Source: Sialis fuliginosa | Lineage: Eukaryota; Arthropoda; Insecta; Megaloptera; Sialidae | Assembly: GCA_961205875.1 (NCBI GenBank) | Contig: OY540815.1 | Coordinates: forward strand, 868,001 to 932,000 | Length of the DNA: 64,000 bases | Reading direction: 5' to 3' | Shown: positions 26,001 through 37,700 of the stretch, piece by piece | Layout of the letters: each line of letters begins with the position of its first letter | Numbering within the stretch: the stretch's first letter is position 1 | Notes under the pieces: generated by a model | Database searches by the model: none | What the model was told of the DNA's origin: nothing | The model's input: only the letters and a program-made list of their open reading frames with translations | Program-made: the position numbers and the translations under genes

Positions 26001-27931
26001 ACTTTGTATATAAACAACATTGACAGTTGGACAGAACATGAATTATGACATCACAAACGCTTCAACCAATCACGTCGCGTTTTAAATGCGAGCTGATTTT
26101 TACGACTTTTAGTATTGAATAATTTAAAATTGAGCAATAAAAAAACAATTTTTTCAATGCTATTATTATTTTTTTAGCCTAATCTTTGCAATTAAGACAC
26201 GTTCCAAGATTTCAGAATGCTGCGTCGGTCATGATTTGGGGCGCCGTCAGCCTAAGAGACAAATTGCCCTTAATTTTTATCGAAAAAAGTGTAAAAATCA
26301 ATTCAAAATACTAATTGGAGGATGTATTAATTTATTTGGAGATGATTAGTATTGCTTTCAACAAGATGGAGCCCCCCCCCACCCCTTCCAGCAAAACAAA
26401 CATTATTCAAGCATGGTGTAAGGATAATTTGTTGAAGAATAAATGGCCGCCAATCTCTCCCAATTGCAATCCTCTCAATTATTTTGTATGGTCATATATG
26501 TTGTTATCTAAGCTCCCAGATAACAAATTTTAAAATTTGCAGCAATTTAAGAATGTTAATTTGTGACAAAATGCCAATGAAAACAGTGCGTGCCGCTTGC
26601 AATGACTTTGAAAGAAGATTGAAGCTAGTTATCAATGTTATTCCCAAACACTTATTATAAATTTTCAATATGTACATATGTCTACTTTAAGAATTGAATA
26701 AAAACTTAACTGAAACTTTATTATAAATTTAATATTTTAGTGTATCAGAATATAATTGTCATGGTGTAAAACAACTCACTCAATGGAAAATTTGTACTAT
26801 TATCAGCAATACTGTTGAGTGCAACGCCATAGGGTGGAACACTTTGATTTAAATAAATTAACGAATTGACTGCCATTATGAGTGTCCCTCCAAGTGGACG
26901 TCTCACAGGCGCTGCTCTAATACAGTCAAACGGTAAGTTTGCTACACTCCATATAATGGGATGCACTCGTTGAGCAATGTTTAAAGATATAGCCACCATA
27001 CAGCAAGTATCGGATCTTACTGCCACTCGTCTGCAATTTGTAATAAAATAAATGTAATTTAAATAAATTTTAATAAATAAACTATTTGAAAACTTACCCT
27101 GAAAATGTTCTAACTGGTTCATATAAAATTAGTAATGTAGGTTCATAATAGCCATATAAAAATTGTATATCAATAACATTATCTATTTTTTCATCGAGAC
27201 TTTTTAATACAATTGTATAAGAAGATAGAATTGGTGATTTTCCAGAACTTAAAGTATTACTGAGAGGTTTAACGTCTAACAAGTCTGTGTCATCTAGATT
27301 GTTTTCTTTTCGGAATGGAAATACAACAATTTTAGTACCAAATACTGTCATAACAGCACAACGGTTCTCTGGATCACATCGTACCATTGGAATATGGTGA
27401 TGGTTAGTCCAACCATCCTAATAAACACAATTTTAAATATAAAATAAATTATATTGACTGTAATATCGATATGTATATCTACCTTCATATTTTCATTTTC
27501 AAAATAATGCAATGAAAGTGTTTTTAAATCGTGATTTTCTGAATCATACTCTACGATTGATAATTTAGCATCTCGAAAACATAGCAGTAAAGAGTCTCGC
27601 GATGAATTTGCTAAAGCAACACTCTGTATCGACATTATATTACCATACAAAGTAAAATTCATCAAACATTCTAATTTCATTTTAGGTGGTCTTTTATCTA
27701 AAAGTAATTAATTTAAAAAATATCACTCAATAAATTAATGAAGTTTGACAGTAACTTACCGGTGTAATAATCAGTGCGATACTTAGGATCAAGATCCGGT
27801 ACAAGGCGAAACACTTTTAAGTTATTGGTTCCTGCTACAACTAAACTTTTTTCAGATCGATTGAAAAAGTAACAACTTATGGCATGTTCTACACCCGTTG
27901 AAGGGTGAGTTTGTTTCAAAATAGAGAACAT
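14041..27931 (-). CDS. CPSF1: Cleavage and polyadenylation specificity factor subunit 1 (CPSF160), complete, 16 exons
   Basis: Coding exons in gene order: 27760-27931, 27483-27697, 27098-27417, 26780-27030, 24928-25376, 23623-23904, 22794-23105, 20286-20985, 18845-19223, 18566-18785, 17141-17293, 16902-17078, 16395-16527, 16202-16339, 14869-15104, 14041-14121 (TAA). They sum to 4218 nt, 1405 aa; human CPSF1 is about 1440. Every junction is GT-AG and in frame. Family landmarks are present along the whole length: [15 protein letters not shown] near the start, [96 protein letters not shown] and [12 protein letters not shown]. These cover the MMS1-like N-terminal propellers and the CPSF_A domain (about 1040-1370). 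A basic patch NKKQR near residue 425 lies where vertebrates carry a nuclear signal. In the nucleus CPSF160 scaffolds WDR33 and CPSF30 for AAUAAA recognition. Most introns are filled by transposons. Confidence 0.96.
14183..14839. repeat. Family N inverted ends filling CPSF1 intron 15
   Basis: ATCTTGGCTTCTGGGTGTAA at 14185 and TTACACCCAGAAGTCAAGAT at 14838 are inverse copies (about 35 bp). They lie just inside the 14122-14868 intron, so the element makes up most of it. A compact relative is at 61335-61541. Confidence 0.65.
15151..16100. repeat. Foldback element in CPSF1 intron 14 with a second TIR element in its loop
   Basis: Arms 15151-15460 and 15830-16100 are inverse copies: AAGTAGTACTACCTTTCGTC matches the inverse of GACGAAAGATAGTACTACTT. 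The loop is occupied by the element at 15463-15829. Together they fill almost all of the 15105-16201 intron. Confidence 0.8.
15463..15829. mobile_element. Family F TIR element (CCGGTATTATAAAGGAGC ends)
   Basis: Ends TGTCCGGTATTATAAAGGAG and its inverse at 15805-15829, each followed by CTAGCAAATTTGCTAGCTAG-like palindromic sequence. A second copy lacking its left end is at 41915-42208. Confidence 0.75.
17333..17648 (+). repeat. Family G repeat, truncated copy in CPSF1 intron 10
   Basis: Begins near TTTTTGCTTCCTCGCCATAT, skips the middle of the family and resumes at GGGTCTACAACGTACGTTAT, so it carries an internal deletion. The intron (17294-18565) also holds the MITE at 18150. Confidence 0.65.
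18150..18534. mobile_element. hAT-like MITE (CAGTGGCGTA family) in CPSF1 intron 10
   Basis: 385 bp with ends CAGTGGCGTATTTACC and GTAAATACGCCACTG. Perfect 8-bp duplication GATATATA at 18142-18149 and 18535-18542. It ends only 31 bp from exon 10. Same terminal family as 45198-45378. Confidence 0.88.
19258..20263. repeat. Foldback element in CPSF1 intron 8, loop hit by a pogo-like element
   Basis: Arms about 19258-19405 and 20105-20263: TTTTCTAGGGTAATTTAGGC against the inverse of GGCCAAATTACCCTAGAAAA. Outer ends are TGGCCGACA and TGTCGGCCA. The centre is taken by the element at 19410-20095. The right arm ends 23 bp from exon 8. Confidence 0.75.
19410..20095. mobile_element. pogo/Tigger-like nonautonomous element (CAGTCGGGAC ends)
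   Basis: 686 bp with ends CAGTCGGGACTC and GTCCCGACTG, TA on both sides (19408-19409, 20096-20097). The right subterminal region has a ~18-bp tandem repeat (ACTTAGAATAAACAAG, three times). About 19485-19690 is derived from family B. A partial sister is at 56332. No transposase. Confidence 0.75.
21017..22757. repeat. Composite repeat filling CPSF1 intron 7
   Basis: Outer inverted ends GAGCCAGTTATTTTGAAAGT (21021) and its near-inverse ACTTTCAAAATAAATGGCTC (22738). Inside is a foldback pair (about 21285-21400 against 21615-21750) related to 28571-29405, then a family G copy (21822-22441, - orientation). Nothing else in the 20986-22793 intron. Confidence 0.65.
23127..23557 (+). repeat. Family A element, copy 3, filling CPSF1 intron 6
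   Basis: Covers most of the 517-bp intron 23106-23622. It has the TTAATTAATATTTACAAGCG duplication, the AAAACTGGTTAAATGTTTTG empty site for the 469-755 element, and the TTATTCACGTCA end. Confidence 0.7.
24402..24505. mobile_element. TTAA-type (piggyBac-like) mini-MITE, better-preserved copy
   Basis: 104 bp with ends CAGGTTGACTGCC and GGCAGTCAGCCTG and TTAA at 24398-24401 and 24506-24509. It lies in CPSF1 intron 5 (23905-24927). Sister of 8668-8758. Confidence 0.78.
24738..24905. mobile_element. hAT-like MITE, CAGTGGTTCTTAAA family, right end lost
   Basis: Left end CAGTGGTTCTTAAAC; body matches 4129-4298 (TGTTTGACATAAATTAAA, ATCTAACGA). The right terminal repeat is missing. It sits next to the exon at 24928. 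Confidence 0.65.
25535..26190. repeat. Family P element body in CPSF1 intron 4 with a THAP-like ORF remnant
   Basis: Matches the complete element at 40209-40912 from the terminal GTAATCTGGTCAAAA through TAATCTTTGCAATTAAG. At 25775-25858 (+) a frame reads [20 protein letters not shown] and then ITVPEGN before a stop, resembling the start of a THAP zinc finger (C-x3-C, conserved Pro). An upstream ATG at 25748 is in frame but followed by a TGA. Confidence 0.55.
26186..26660 (+). pseudogene. Tc1/mariner-superfamily transposase, broken C-terminal half
   Basis: Frames read [16 protein letters not shown], then after a stop and a frameshift [28 protein letters not shown] and finally [15 protein letters not shown] before a stop at 26658. 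These are the catalytic-core landmarks of Tc1/mariner transposases (VMxWG, FQQDGAPxH, WPPxSPDxNPLD). The DNA is inside CPSF1 intron 4, on the strand opposite to CPSF1. The second-Asp motif is present but the usual SPDLN reads SPNCN; the gene is dead. Confidence 0.8.
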
Positions 27932-28436
27932 TTTAAATGATATTTAAATTTTAGAAAAACACTAAAGATTCACCCAAAGAATATTTTTTATAGTTTTAAA
28001 AACATATTTTTAAATAGTTAATTATAATGTTTTATTTGGAACAAAGCTTATATTATAATTACATAGGTATACTTATTATTTTGTGAAAAATAATTATAAC
28101 CACCGAGGTTAAAACACATGTCAACACCGGCTTTTAATTCAACACATAACATTAGTACAGTAGTACTCAAACAATTATAATCGATATTACATTTTGTATG
28201 TAATGAACATTAGCAAATAGTCTACGCTGTTCCTTTTGTACCATACCGTGATTTTGTTATCAAAATAAAGAGACATCTAGCGAAGTTTATAGGAAATTTT
28301 AGATACATATTTATAGGTTCTGATCACTACTTTTATATTTCGCGGTAAAATATGCCATTTAAAATGATATTGTTATAATTTGATTATTTTATTATTAGAT
28401 AAATTATACTGTTAAATTTTAGATCTGTTACGATAT
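27932..28436. other. Upstream of CPSF1, likely promoter region
   Basis: The 500 bp before the CPSF1 ATG is AT-rich and free of recognisable repeats. It should hold the CPSF1 promoter and 5' UTR, but I see no TATA/Inr or other element I can support. Confidence 0.4.
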
Positions 28437-29940
28437 TGCTTCCTTGCAATATCGAAGATTATTATTATTATTATTGTGATCGTTGAGACAAAAAAATCGT
28501 TTTCCGATTTCAAAATTTTTAATTGATCTTTTTGTTTTTAGGTCAAGAGAAATACTTTTCGTTCCGTATACCGGGTGGTCTGTTTAAATTGAGACAAGTA
28601 AATATTTAAAAAACCAAGAATTTTTAGAGAAAATGTTTGGTACAAAAGTTACAGGGTTAGGAGGGGGAAAACTAATGAATGTACAAAATTTGAACTTGAG
28701 TGTATGTTTTAAGGTCATTTTGAGGTCAACTTCATTTTTTTAAATGTAAATATATATATTTTTTTACATATTCGTATTCTACAACAAAAAAGAAACTTTT
28801 GTCTAAAAAGTTTTTTTTAAATCCCAATTTTAATTTAAAAAAAAATTTTTTTTTTGTTAAAAATATCTGAAATTAATCTTCTAGAAAAAATGAAACTAAA
28901 AATAATGGAAATTTAAAATGTTTTATTAATTTAAATAATAAATATTCGAAGTGATAACCATCAACTTCAATACATTTTTCAACATGATAATAATTAGATA
29001 TTTCAAAATAATTCGAAAGCCTAGCCAAACTGGAAAACTGAAAGCCTTTCCAAATAAATTGTTGTTATGGAAACTTGAATGGTGTAAAATATCGAAACTT
29101 TTTGGATCAAGCGCTATATGAACTACATAAACTAACTGATGAAGAAAAAAGTAGAATGTGGCTTCAACAGGAAGGTTTTCGAAAAAACTTTTTAGACAAA
29201 AGTTATTTCCTTTTTATTTATTTTATTTCCATTTAAAAAAATGAAGTTGACTTCAAAATGACCTTAAAACATACACTCAAGTTCAATTTTTTTACATTCA
29301 TTAGTTTTCCCCCTCCTAACCTTGCAATTTTTGTACCAAACATTTTCTCTGAAATTCTTTAGTTTTCGAAATATTTACTTGTCTCAATTTAAATAGACCA
29401 CCCGGTATATGTCTGTCCCCTGAATCCTTGTCACACGCATAACTCATGAACCATTGAACTGATATTAATGAAAGTTGGTTGGATGGTTGGGTTTGGCTTT
29501 AGGATGGCCCCATTTCAAAATCGTGTGTAAAGGGGAGGGGTGAAATTCCAAAATATTAATTTTCTCATGATATCTCACAATCAGTGAAAATTTTATAGAA
29601 TCTTTTTTGTAGAGCATTCAATTTCCTGTAATATAGGTCTACGTTTGTTGTAAAATATTCCCTTACAAAGATTTATCTCAAATGCTTTAAAAAATCATGT
29701 TTTTAGATTTTTTAAAATTGAAAATTACTTCGAGATATTAAAATTAAATGTAATATTGGCATTTGCATAAATATAGATTTAGATTTTAAGAAAAATTTAA
29801 ACTAATGTTTTTTAGTAAAATTATATGAAAAATAAATGGTTAACCATTGCCAGGCAATTTATCTAAACACTACCGGTTTTTATTTAAATAATTAACTACT
29901 TTTGGTGACTTTAGCACGAGAAAGCACTGTGATGTTTTTC
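28437..29940 (+). repeat. Family G repeat, full-length copy split by a foldback insertion
   Basis: Starts at ATTGCTTCCTTGCAATATCG and ends at TAGCACGAGAAAGCACTGTG. The family's CGTTCCGTGTCTGTC run is broken at 28568 by the TA-flanked element 28571-29405 and resumes at TATGTCTGTCCCC. Confidence 0.75.
28571..29405. mobile_element. Foldback element, TA-flanked (CCGGGTGGTCT ends)
   Basis: 835 bp. Ends CCGGGTGGTCTGTTTAAATT and AATTTAAATAGACCACCCGG, TA at 28569-28570 and 29406-29407. Arms extend about 250 bp inward; the ~330-bp loop contains CTGATGAAGAAAAAAGTAGA-like sequence with weak coding flavour. Inserted into the family G copy. Confidence 0.85.
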
Positions 29941-30889
29941 TCTGAAATAAAAATAAAATAAAACAAAATACATATTTAAAAAGATGGTTTAATTTTACTA
30001 AGAATTATTTACAATTTTTGAGCTAGTATTATATGTATAAAGAGGAAAAAAGTGCAAATTGGCAGGACTTGTGTAACACTTTCACAATAATATACAAGTA
30101 CATAACTCAGTGAAGTGCACAATTGAGGAATGCATTTTGATAGATGGTTACTGCATTTCATAATTATTTATTTCAACTAAACCAGTATGAACTATGAACA
30201 TTTTATATAATATATATATGTATTATAGACAATTTATTTACAAAGCTATTAAAATCGATAACATGTATTCAAATGGTTCAAATGTGTTTATTATTTAATG
30301 AATCTGGGATTAGTTGAAATAAAACGTAAAAAAGTCAAACATTCATTTCACTTACAACATATACAAACATATTCTGTTTGATTAATGTGCAAACTTTTAA
30401 AAATGCATTCAATAAAAAAACTATACTTACTAATGAATAATATACATATACAAGAAATAACAATATAATAGTTTTGGGTTTCATTAAAATTAGGCCCTGT
30501 TTATACGTACGACACATTTACAATACTAAAGCGAGTAATTATTTACAATAAATACAATGATATTTGAATCAGACTCGGGTGATATTAATTAACTTTTAGA
30601 TTGACATTCGTTTACATAATTGCTTATTAATTATCATTTAAATCAATCAGTTTAGTGCAATAATGTATTGTCCACCGTTTACTGATTATTAATACATATT
30701 AAATATATATTATATAGTTTATAAAAATTTTACAGGAAATATTAGTTGCAACATTTTAAAATATTTATATAACAAATTGTACTAGATTAAAAATCCTATG
30801 TCAAGCAAGGGAGGATCCAATATTAAAGTTAAAGAGGAGCGGGTTAAAGTTTTCAAAAAGTAATCTACATTGTCTACATATATATAATA
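29941..30889. other. Intergenic, no feature recognised
   Basis: AT-rich DNA between elements. No exon, RNA gene or repeat boundary I can support. Confidence 0.45.
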
Positions 30890-30891
30890 TA

Positions 30892-31675
30892 CAGGGTGGG
30901 GCATTTCAAGTATTACAGATATTTTATCTCAGAACTATCGCATATCTGAAAAAATATTTAGTTATGAGAGGGTAATCCAATAGTTATTTTAACGTAGCCT
31001 TCAAGGATATTTGAAGATCAACATCATTTTTTTAAATAGGAACCTGTAGTTTTTATTTAATAATCTTATTTTACGTAAAAAAATACGAATCTTTTATTGA
31101 AAACTTTTTTTTTTTTTAAAACCTTGATTACCAAAATAATTCGAAATTTTGGAGATTCAAGAATTAAAAAAAAAAAACTATTTATTTATTTAAGCAAAAT
31201 CAAAAAAAAAAAGATGAAATGTTAAAAATTTTAAAAACTTTTCATATTTATTTTATTTTAGCAAAAAAATACGAAAAGTTATAAAAAAATTCTATAATAT
31301 TTCTCCAAGTTTCATTAGACCAAAATAAACATTTTTCGTATTTTGTACTTTTCCTCTAAAGTTGATTTCTGAGTAAAAAATTCTTGAATCTTCAAAATAT
31401 CGAAATTATTTTGTTAGATATCGCGTAAAGTTTAGGTTGTTAAAAAAAAAGATTTCAATGAAAAAATTCGTGTTTTTTACGTAGAATAAGATTATTAATT
31501 AAAAACTATAGGTTCCTATTTAAAAAAAAACGATGTTGACCTTCAAATAACCTTGAAGGCCACGTTAAAATAACAAATAAATATTACTATACAATTACCC
31601 CCTCACAACCAATTTTTTTTAAATATGCGATGATTCCGAGATAAAAATCTGTAACACTTTAAATGCTCCACCCTG
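30892..31675. mobile_element. Foldback element, TA-flanked (CAGGGTGGGGCATTT ends)
   Basis: 784 bp. Left CAGGGTGGGGCATTTCAAGT, right AAATGCTCCACCCTG, TA at 30890-30891 and 31676-31677. Arms about 300 bp, moderately diverged. A half copy of the same family starts at 44853. Confidence 0.82.
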
Positions 31676-31677
31676 TA

Positions 31678-32434
31678 TTAATTTGATAACTAAAGTCTGA
31701 ACTGGCTGAATTATTATATTAAATTTAAGTTCGTATCTCCACTTACAAGGATCCACCCTCGATTTCAAGAAATTCTAAAATTAAAAACTAGAAAACAAGG
31801 AATGCAAATTTTTAAACAAAAAAGTAGGACATTCTGTAAGCGTAGCATATAGTACTATATAAAAATGTATCAAACAAACTTTTTATAATTTAAATTTATT
31901 TGTTAGTACATACGATTTGTAGAAGTCCATACAACACCTAAATATTTTAATTTTCATTAAAAATCAAACAAATATGCAACTTTATTTAATTAAAAACTTT
32001 CTAAACTCAACGCTCCTTAAATATATTTCATTCAAACATTTGTGTTGTATATCACCATTGCCGTAATATCATATTTAACAATTATATTAACAATGAGGTC
32101 AATTTTAGTTATTTCAGTAATTGAAAAATACATTTTACAAACATTTCTATAGGCCAGTTTCGATTTTTAAATAAGTTTAATTTTGATATGACGTAAAAGT
32201 TTAATATTGTTATAAAAACTAATATTTCTTTGGTATATTACTTATATATAAAATAAAACAAAACCATTATATTATATATAAATATTATTAATAAATGTAG
32301 TATGTACTGGCCAAATACAAAAATAATTGTTATATTTTACTCAATTTTCCATATATTACTGATATTGTTTTGCATGATATGTATACAATGACTATAAATT
32401 AGTATTTTGTTTAGAATAGCAACAGATTTATTGA
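31678..32434. other. Intergenic, no feature recognised
   Basis: AT-rich; no supported feature. Confidence 0.4.
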
Positions 32435-32925
32435 GTACGTTTACACAGCGCTGTTGTTCCCGTTTTACTATAACCGATGTAGTTAAATCGTTTTAAGCGG
32501 TGCTGTTTACACACACGAGAATAAATAACGCCAGCTGGAATTATAATTCCGATTTGATGTACGCTATAAGTTCGATGGCGTACCAAAAATACTTTGTCTT
32601 CTCTACGTTCCACAAATCATGCTTTCTTTTGTTTTCAATCTCTTCGTCTCAGGTGTTTTAACCGTTTTAACTGACGAATGTTAATGCAAAGTGCATTACG
32701 ATGAAATCCCTATACTTCGTAGATACTTATATTATTTGGGGTTGGCTAAATAGATATAACAATGTCCATGCAGTTTACACGTGTTTTTATTCCGGTTGAG
32801 TTATGCTATGCCTGTAGATCAAGAGGAATAGCGTAACTAAACCTGATTAGTTATGTTAGGTGTAAAGTGCCATCTACACGGTCTTTTACACCCGGTTTTA
32901 TTACATCGGTTATAGTAAAACCGGA
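32435..32925. mobile_element. Family J TIR element, copy 2, one end lost
   Basis: Left end GTACGTTTACACAGCGCTGT; the body matches 10351-10865 in inverse orientation (CTACAGGCATAGCATAACT and its inverse). The right terminal repeat is missing beyond TAGTAAAACCGGAATGA. Confidence 0.7.
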
Positions 32926-33588
32926 ATGATAAGAGTATTTTTTCAAATTGTGTTTGCATTGAATAACTTCAGTTAAATTTTATATGTTATTCGGTTTTGG
33001 AAAAAAAAAATGTCCTTACATCTCCTATGCAATAAACCTGTCACTAATTCGTAAAATTGATATATAATAATTGAAATATGATCTTTATTTATTTATAGGC
33101 CATTCAAATATTTGATTAAGTCTTTCCATTATTTGGGTGATGATAATAAGTATCTGTATTTATAGAAATAAATTCAATGATTTAAATTTCTTACGTAAAA
33201 CTGTGTGAACAACATAATTAGTATCAGCTATTCTAAAATCAATTTAAAAACAAATACAATGTATAGATATAATTTACAAGTATTATGAAAAATAGAAAAA
33301 CGTAGAAAATCCTGCTTAATTAATATGGAAGCTCACGATTGAAAAATTAAAAAGTATTGAGAAATAGTTTCCAACATACGATTGACAGTTGTCTAAAAAT
33401 TGACCACAAGATGATATGTACAACACTACTGATTACTAAATTGACGATTATTTTCTATTTACAATATCCTCTGTGACAATATTATCAAATAGCAGTCCTC
33501 TAGAGGCCTATCACATCACAGTAATTTGCTGACGCGCGGATTTAAAAAGGTAACGATTTTTAATACTGAGATCTAATATTATACTATA

Positions 33589-34497
33589 CAGGAAGTCCAA
33601 GATAAGCGTCAAATGCAGATTCGGTCAAATGAGATTAATTATTTGTATGAAAGGGGTGAGTATTATTACATCAAAAAATATGAATAATTCTGTGGTTTAG
33701 GCGGTATACCCAAAAAACTGAAAAATCGGAATTAACGGCTATAACTTTTTTGTTAAAGTAGATAGGTACTTTTTGTTTGCGATTTCTTAAAGTACTTTTT
33801 GTGTAGAATTTATTAGTGTATTTAGAATTTGTATATCACTTTTAGTTTCCGAGTTACAAGCCCTAACTTTAGTTTTTCTTATAGGTCACTAAGTTGGCTA
33901 TAGCATATTTGAACGTGTTTTTTACTCTACTTTACAATGATATGTAACTTGTTATATTTTCGAAAAAATAACTCAAAGTACTAAATACTAGTAATATTAT
34001 AAAGTATTTTATTACAAACATTTAAGTAGGCCATGAAAAACAAAAATTGTTAAACAAAAATCACAGAAACAACAATCAAAATAACAAATGAATATTTGGA
34101 AACAATAAACTGAATAAACTATACAAAAAAAATGTTCTTACTTTTTTCGATAGTAAATATGACAAGTTACATATTGTTGTAAAGTAGAGTAAAAAAATAT
34201 TCAAATATGCTATAACCAACTTAGTGACCCATAAGAAAAACTAAAGTTAGGGCTTGTAACTCGAAAACTAATTCTACACAAAAAATGCTTTAAGAAACTG
34301 TAAACAAAATATACCTATCTACTTTAACAAAAAAGATATAGCCATTTAAAAAATTTCCAAATTTTCAGATTTTTGGGTATACTACTAAAACTACATACAA
34401 TAATTAATATTTTTTGATGTAGTAATACTCACCCTATTCTGTATCTCTTACTGTTTAAAAAATCCCCATGCATTTCACGTTTATCTTGGACACCCTG
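33589..34497. mobile_element. Foldback element, TA-flanked, just downstream of kirre
   Basis: 909 bp. Ends CAGGAAGTCCAAGATAA and TTATCTTGGACACCCTG with TA on both sides. Arms of roughly 340 bp (GTTACAAGCCCTAACTTTAG and its inverse). The right end is 233 bp from the kirre stop, so a kirre 3' UTR longer than that would run into it. Confidence 0.82.
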
Positions 34498-34718
34498 TAT
34501 AAAAAAAAGTACATCGAGATGCAAAGTTTGCAATTACCAGATGTTTTCTTGTATAATAAATAACGGGGGAAGGGGGAAATTAGCATATTAAAATATCATC
34601 ACCTTTTTAAACACATAAATTAAAAAAAATCATCAGCATTATTCACTTTGTCAAAAAAAATAAAAAAATACATTAACGTCTAAGAGGCAAAATACCGCAG
34701 ACAATATAACATAAAGTT

Positions 34719-34724
34719 TTTATT
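34719..34724 (-). terminator. AATAAA hexamer just after the kirre stop
   Basis: AATAAA on the gene strand begins only 5 bp past the stop. If used, the 3' UTR would be about 20-30 nt, which is unusually short; a more distal site is likely. Confidence 0.25.
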
Positions 34725-34729
34725 TAAAG

Positions 34730-37700
34730 TTATACGTGCGTCGCTAACGTTCCGCGCTTTTGCACGGGGACGTTGGCCGTCGTCGACGGTGGCACTATGT
34801 GCGTGCCGTTTGGTGAGTGCGGTAAACGGGCCACTTGGGGAGCGGCCCCGTTGGGCGCGTTACGCGTTTCACCGCGCGTGTAAGGGGGAGGTGCGGGAGT
34901 CGCAGCCAGCACCGCAGTGTTGGGCGGTGGCAGACCTACGCTACCGCTACTCCTTAAGTAAGGGTTTCCATATGTCGCACTGTAACGGGGATCTATTGTT
35001 GTTCCACCTGCAAGGGAATAACATACTTATTAGTCGGAAAGTTGGTGACCTATATTGTGAAAATATAGTTTATATAGGTGTTAGGTTATTGCAGGAGCAA
35101 GTTTAAATGAAACTACTCTGTACGAATGGTACAATGCAAGTGTTCGTTTATTAACGTTCCTGAAGTTAGTTACATTGGTGAGTAACATCAACATCTAAAA
35201 AACCCTATACATAACAATAGGTTATTAGGCGAGCGGATTAGAGCTAATTTGAGTCCACTAACTGACCAATCGACGTTCTAGTGGCTAAAAATGATTTTAT
35301 TAAATTATTTATATTTTTCTGAGAAAAACATGGTATTTTTTTATGCGGTCTTTCAATAGGTATACACATTTTTTTGTTTAATAAATCTAAATCTGCATTA
35401 AATAATCTGAAAAAATTATGTAAGCTTCATTGGATTAAAATGATCATTTTTTGTCTCATAATTTTTTTTTGAAAATTAATAGTTTTGAAGATAAAAATAT
35501 TTTAACTTTAAAAATAGCAAAAAATTCGTATATTTGTAATTTTTCTCTCTCGGAAATTAATTGTTCAATCAGAATAAATCAAAAACAAAAAGAATCAACC
35601 AACTTTAAACTATAACTAGATTTTTTTTCATTTTGATTATTACTGTAATTAAATGTAAATACAAACTCACTCTTTGCACCGTAAATTGATATCATGGCTG
35701 TTTAATAATTGAAATATTTAAATACTGGGATGAAAGCTTCAATAAAAACAAAAAATAATATTTTTATTGCACATTTCTTTGTCACAATTATTTTCTTTAT
35801 TATTACACTTATCAGAACATCTACAAACTGAACAACATTTTAAATCTAAAGTCAAACAAGAGCATATTTTAGCTCTATAAGGAAATTTTCCGTAACAAGA
35901 ACAAAAATATTTTTTGTAGATATTCTAATATGTATGTATTCTAATGGTATTTTTTCGATAACTGCTGAGGCGCTCTTTCCAGTGCTATTATTTTCTTTTT
36001 TATTATCTTTTATATTTCATATGGCTTTTGCTCGTATTTTAGCTGACATTATGAAAATTAATTTTTTTTTATTATATGAAGTTTTTCTCTCACTAAAACT
36101 GGTTAAAAGTTTTGATTTGTACTTGTATCACGTAGATCTAATCGAGATCTATCATTTGAGACCAAAAATCGCGTGGTAGCTGCTCTGAGTGTCGAGATAC
36201 ACTGATTATAAATTTACGCTAACGCGCAAACTGATCTCACCGCGTTACATACATAACATACTAGATGTTATTCACGTTAAAAAAGATTGCAATATTTACC
36301 ATTAGGAATATATCCTGTTGTGGCATAGTCAGATGAATATGGATGTAATGTGCCTAATAGTCCTCCACCAGTTTGCAATGAACTAAGTTGAAGTCGTGTT
36401 GATTGTAACGATTCTCTGCTTGAGTCCATAGCTGGTGGCAACAGTGCTGGAGGTGGATTGTAGTCTCGTGAATAGTCTACGTAAGGCACATAGCCATTGT
36501 TGTTTTGACCATCCTGTTAAAAATTATTTATATTAATTATTTGTAATATATTTATAAATAACTTTGTACTTACATTTTTAGGTGGAAAACTAGGTTCGAC
36601 ATATTCAGCTGAGTAACGGTATTCTCCATTTATTGCGAGAGGAACTGGACCAGCTAAAGGAACTCCACCCGAAGGACGATTTGAATCACTTCCTATCAAA
36701 TAAATAATAATATTTACAGATATATTTGAATGCAATTTTAAATATATTTATAATTTACCTGCATCGGAATCTCCACAACGAGTTATGTTAGCTCCACCAG
36801 TTGCGTAATCCATATTACTGACGGAACTACCTGCCCGCAAATCTAGTTTCAAATCAGAAATATTTGAACTTCTATCGCTTTGTTGTGTCTGTTTTTCAAT
36901 GTTATTTGAATCTATAAAAACGAATGATTATTAGTTTTGTAAATTATTGAAATTTAGTTGTAGGTATTGATATGTGTCTTAGATCATATGCCACGGTCTA
37001 GTCAAAAAATGAAATATTCCTACCGGGTGAGCTGTCAATTATTAGTTTGAAAAACGTGTTTAATTAAATAATTTGCTATTTTTATATCACTATTTATTTT
37101 TTATTTAAAATACTTCAGAGATTTTCTTCAGCTGTAGTTTTTCATTTCTCTACTGTTGTAAGCACATAAACTCTTAAATCAATATTATTTGTTTATTTAT
37201 TGAAAATAGTATCTATTTATGTATTGTGCATGAATAATATTCTTGTGTTTATTTAAAAAATTATGTCAGTTATCAAGAACTAAGCGTTTTTTTATAAAAA
37301 AAAATAACCTGATTTAATTGTTACAATTAGATGACAGTTGACCCGATTGTGTTAGTTCCGATTTTTACCACTGAACGCGTCGCTACCATCGCAACACATG
37401 TCAATAAAGAATTTAAAAAAAATACCTTCAGGCGTCTTTTTTCTTCGACAGAAACATAAACATAAAATCATGATAATTATTGTTACGAGTATAAAAACGG
37501 CTAAAAATACAAATACAATGAACAGCAGCGAAGAGTTACCTGAAAAATAATAAAAATGTAAGTAAATGAACGAGAGACAAAATTTGTATGTAACTTACTT
37601 TGCGGCATAAGGTTGATTTCAACATTGGCTTTACCGTATGAATTTTCTACACTGCAGTTATACATTCCGAAATGTTTCTGTTGTGATTCACGTATTACCA

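Noticed and set aside
34789..35106. 105-codon + strand ORF
   Set aside because: Antisense of the last kirre exon, which has proline-rich tail coding in the other direction.
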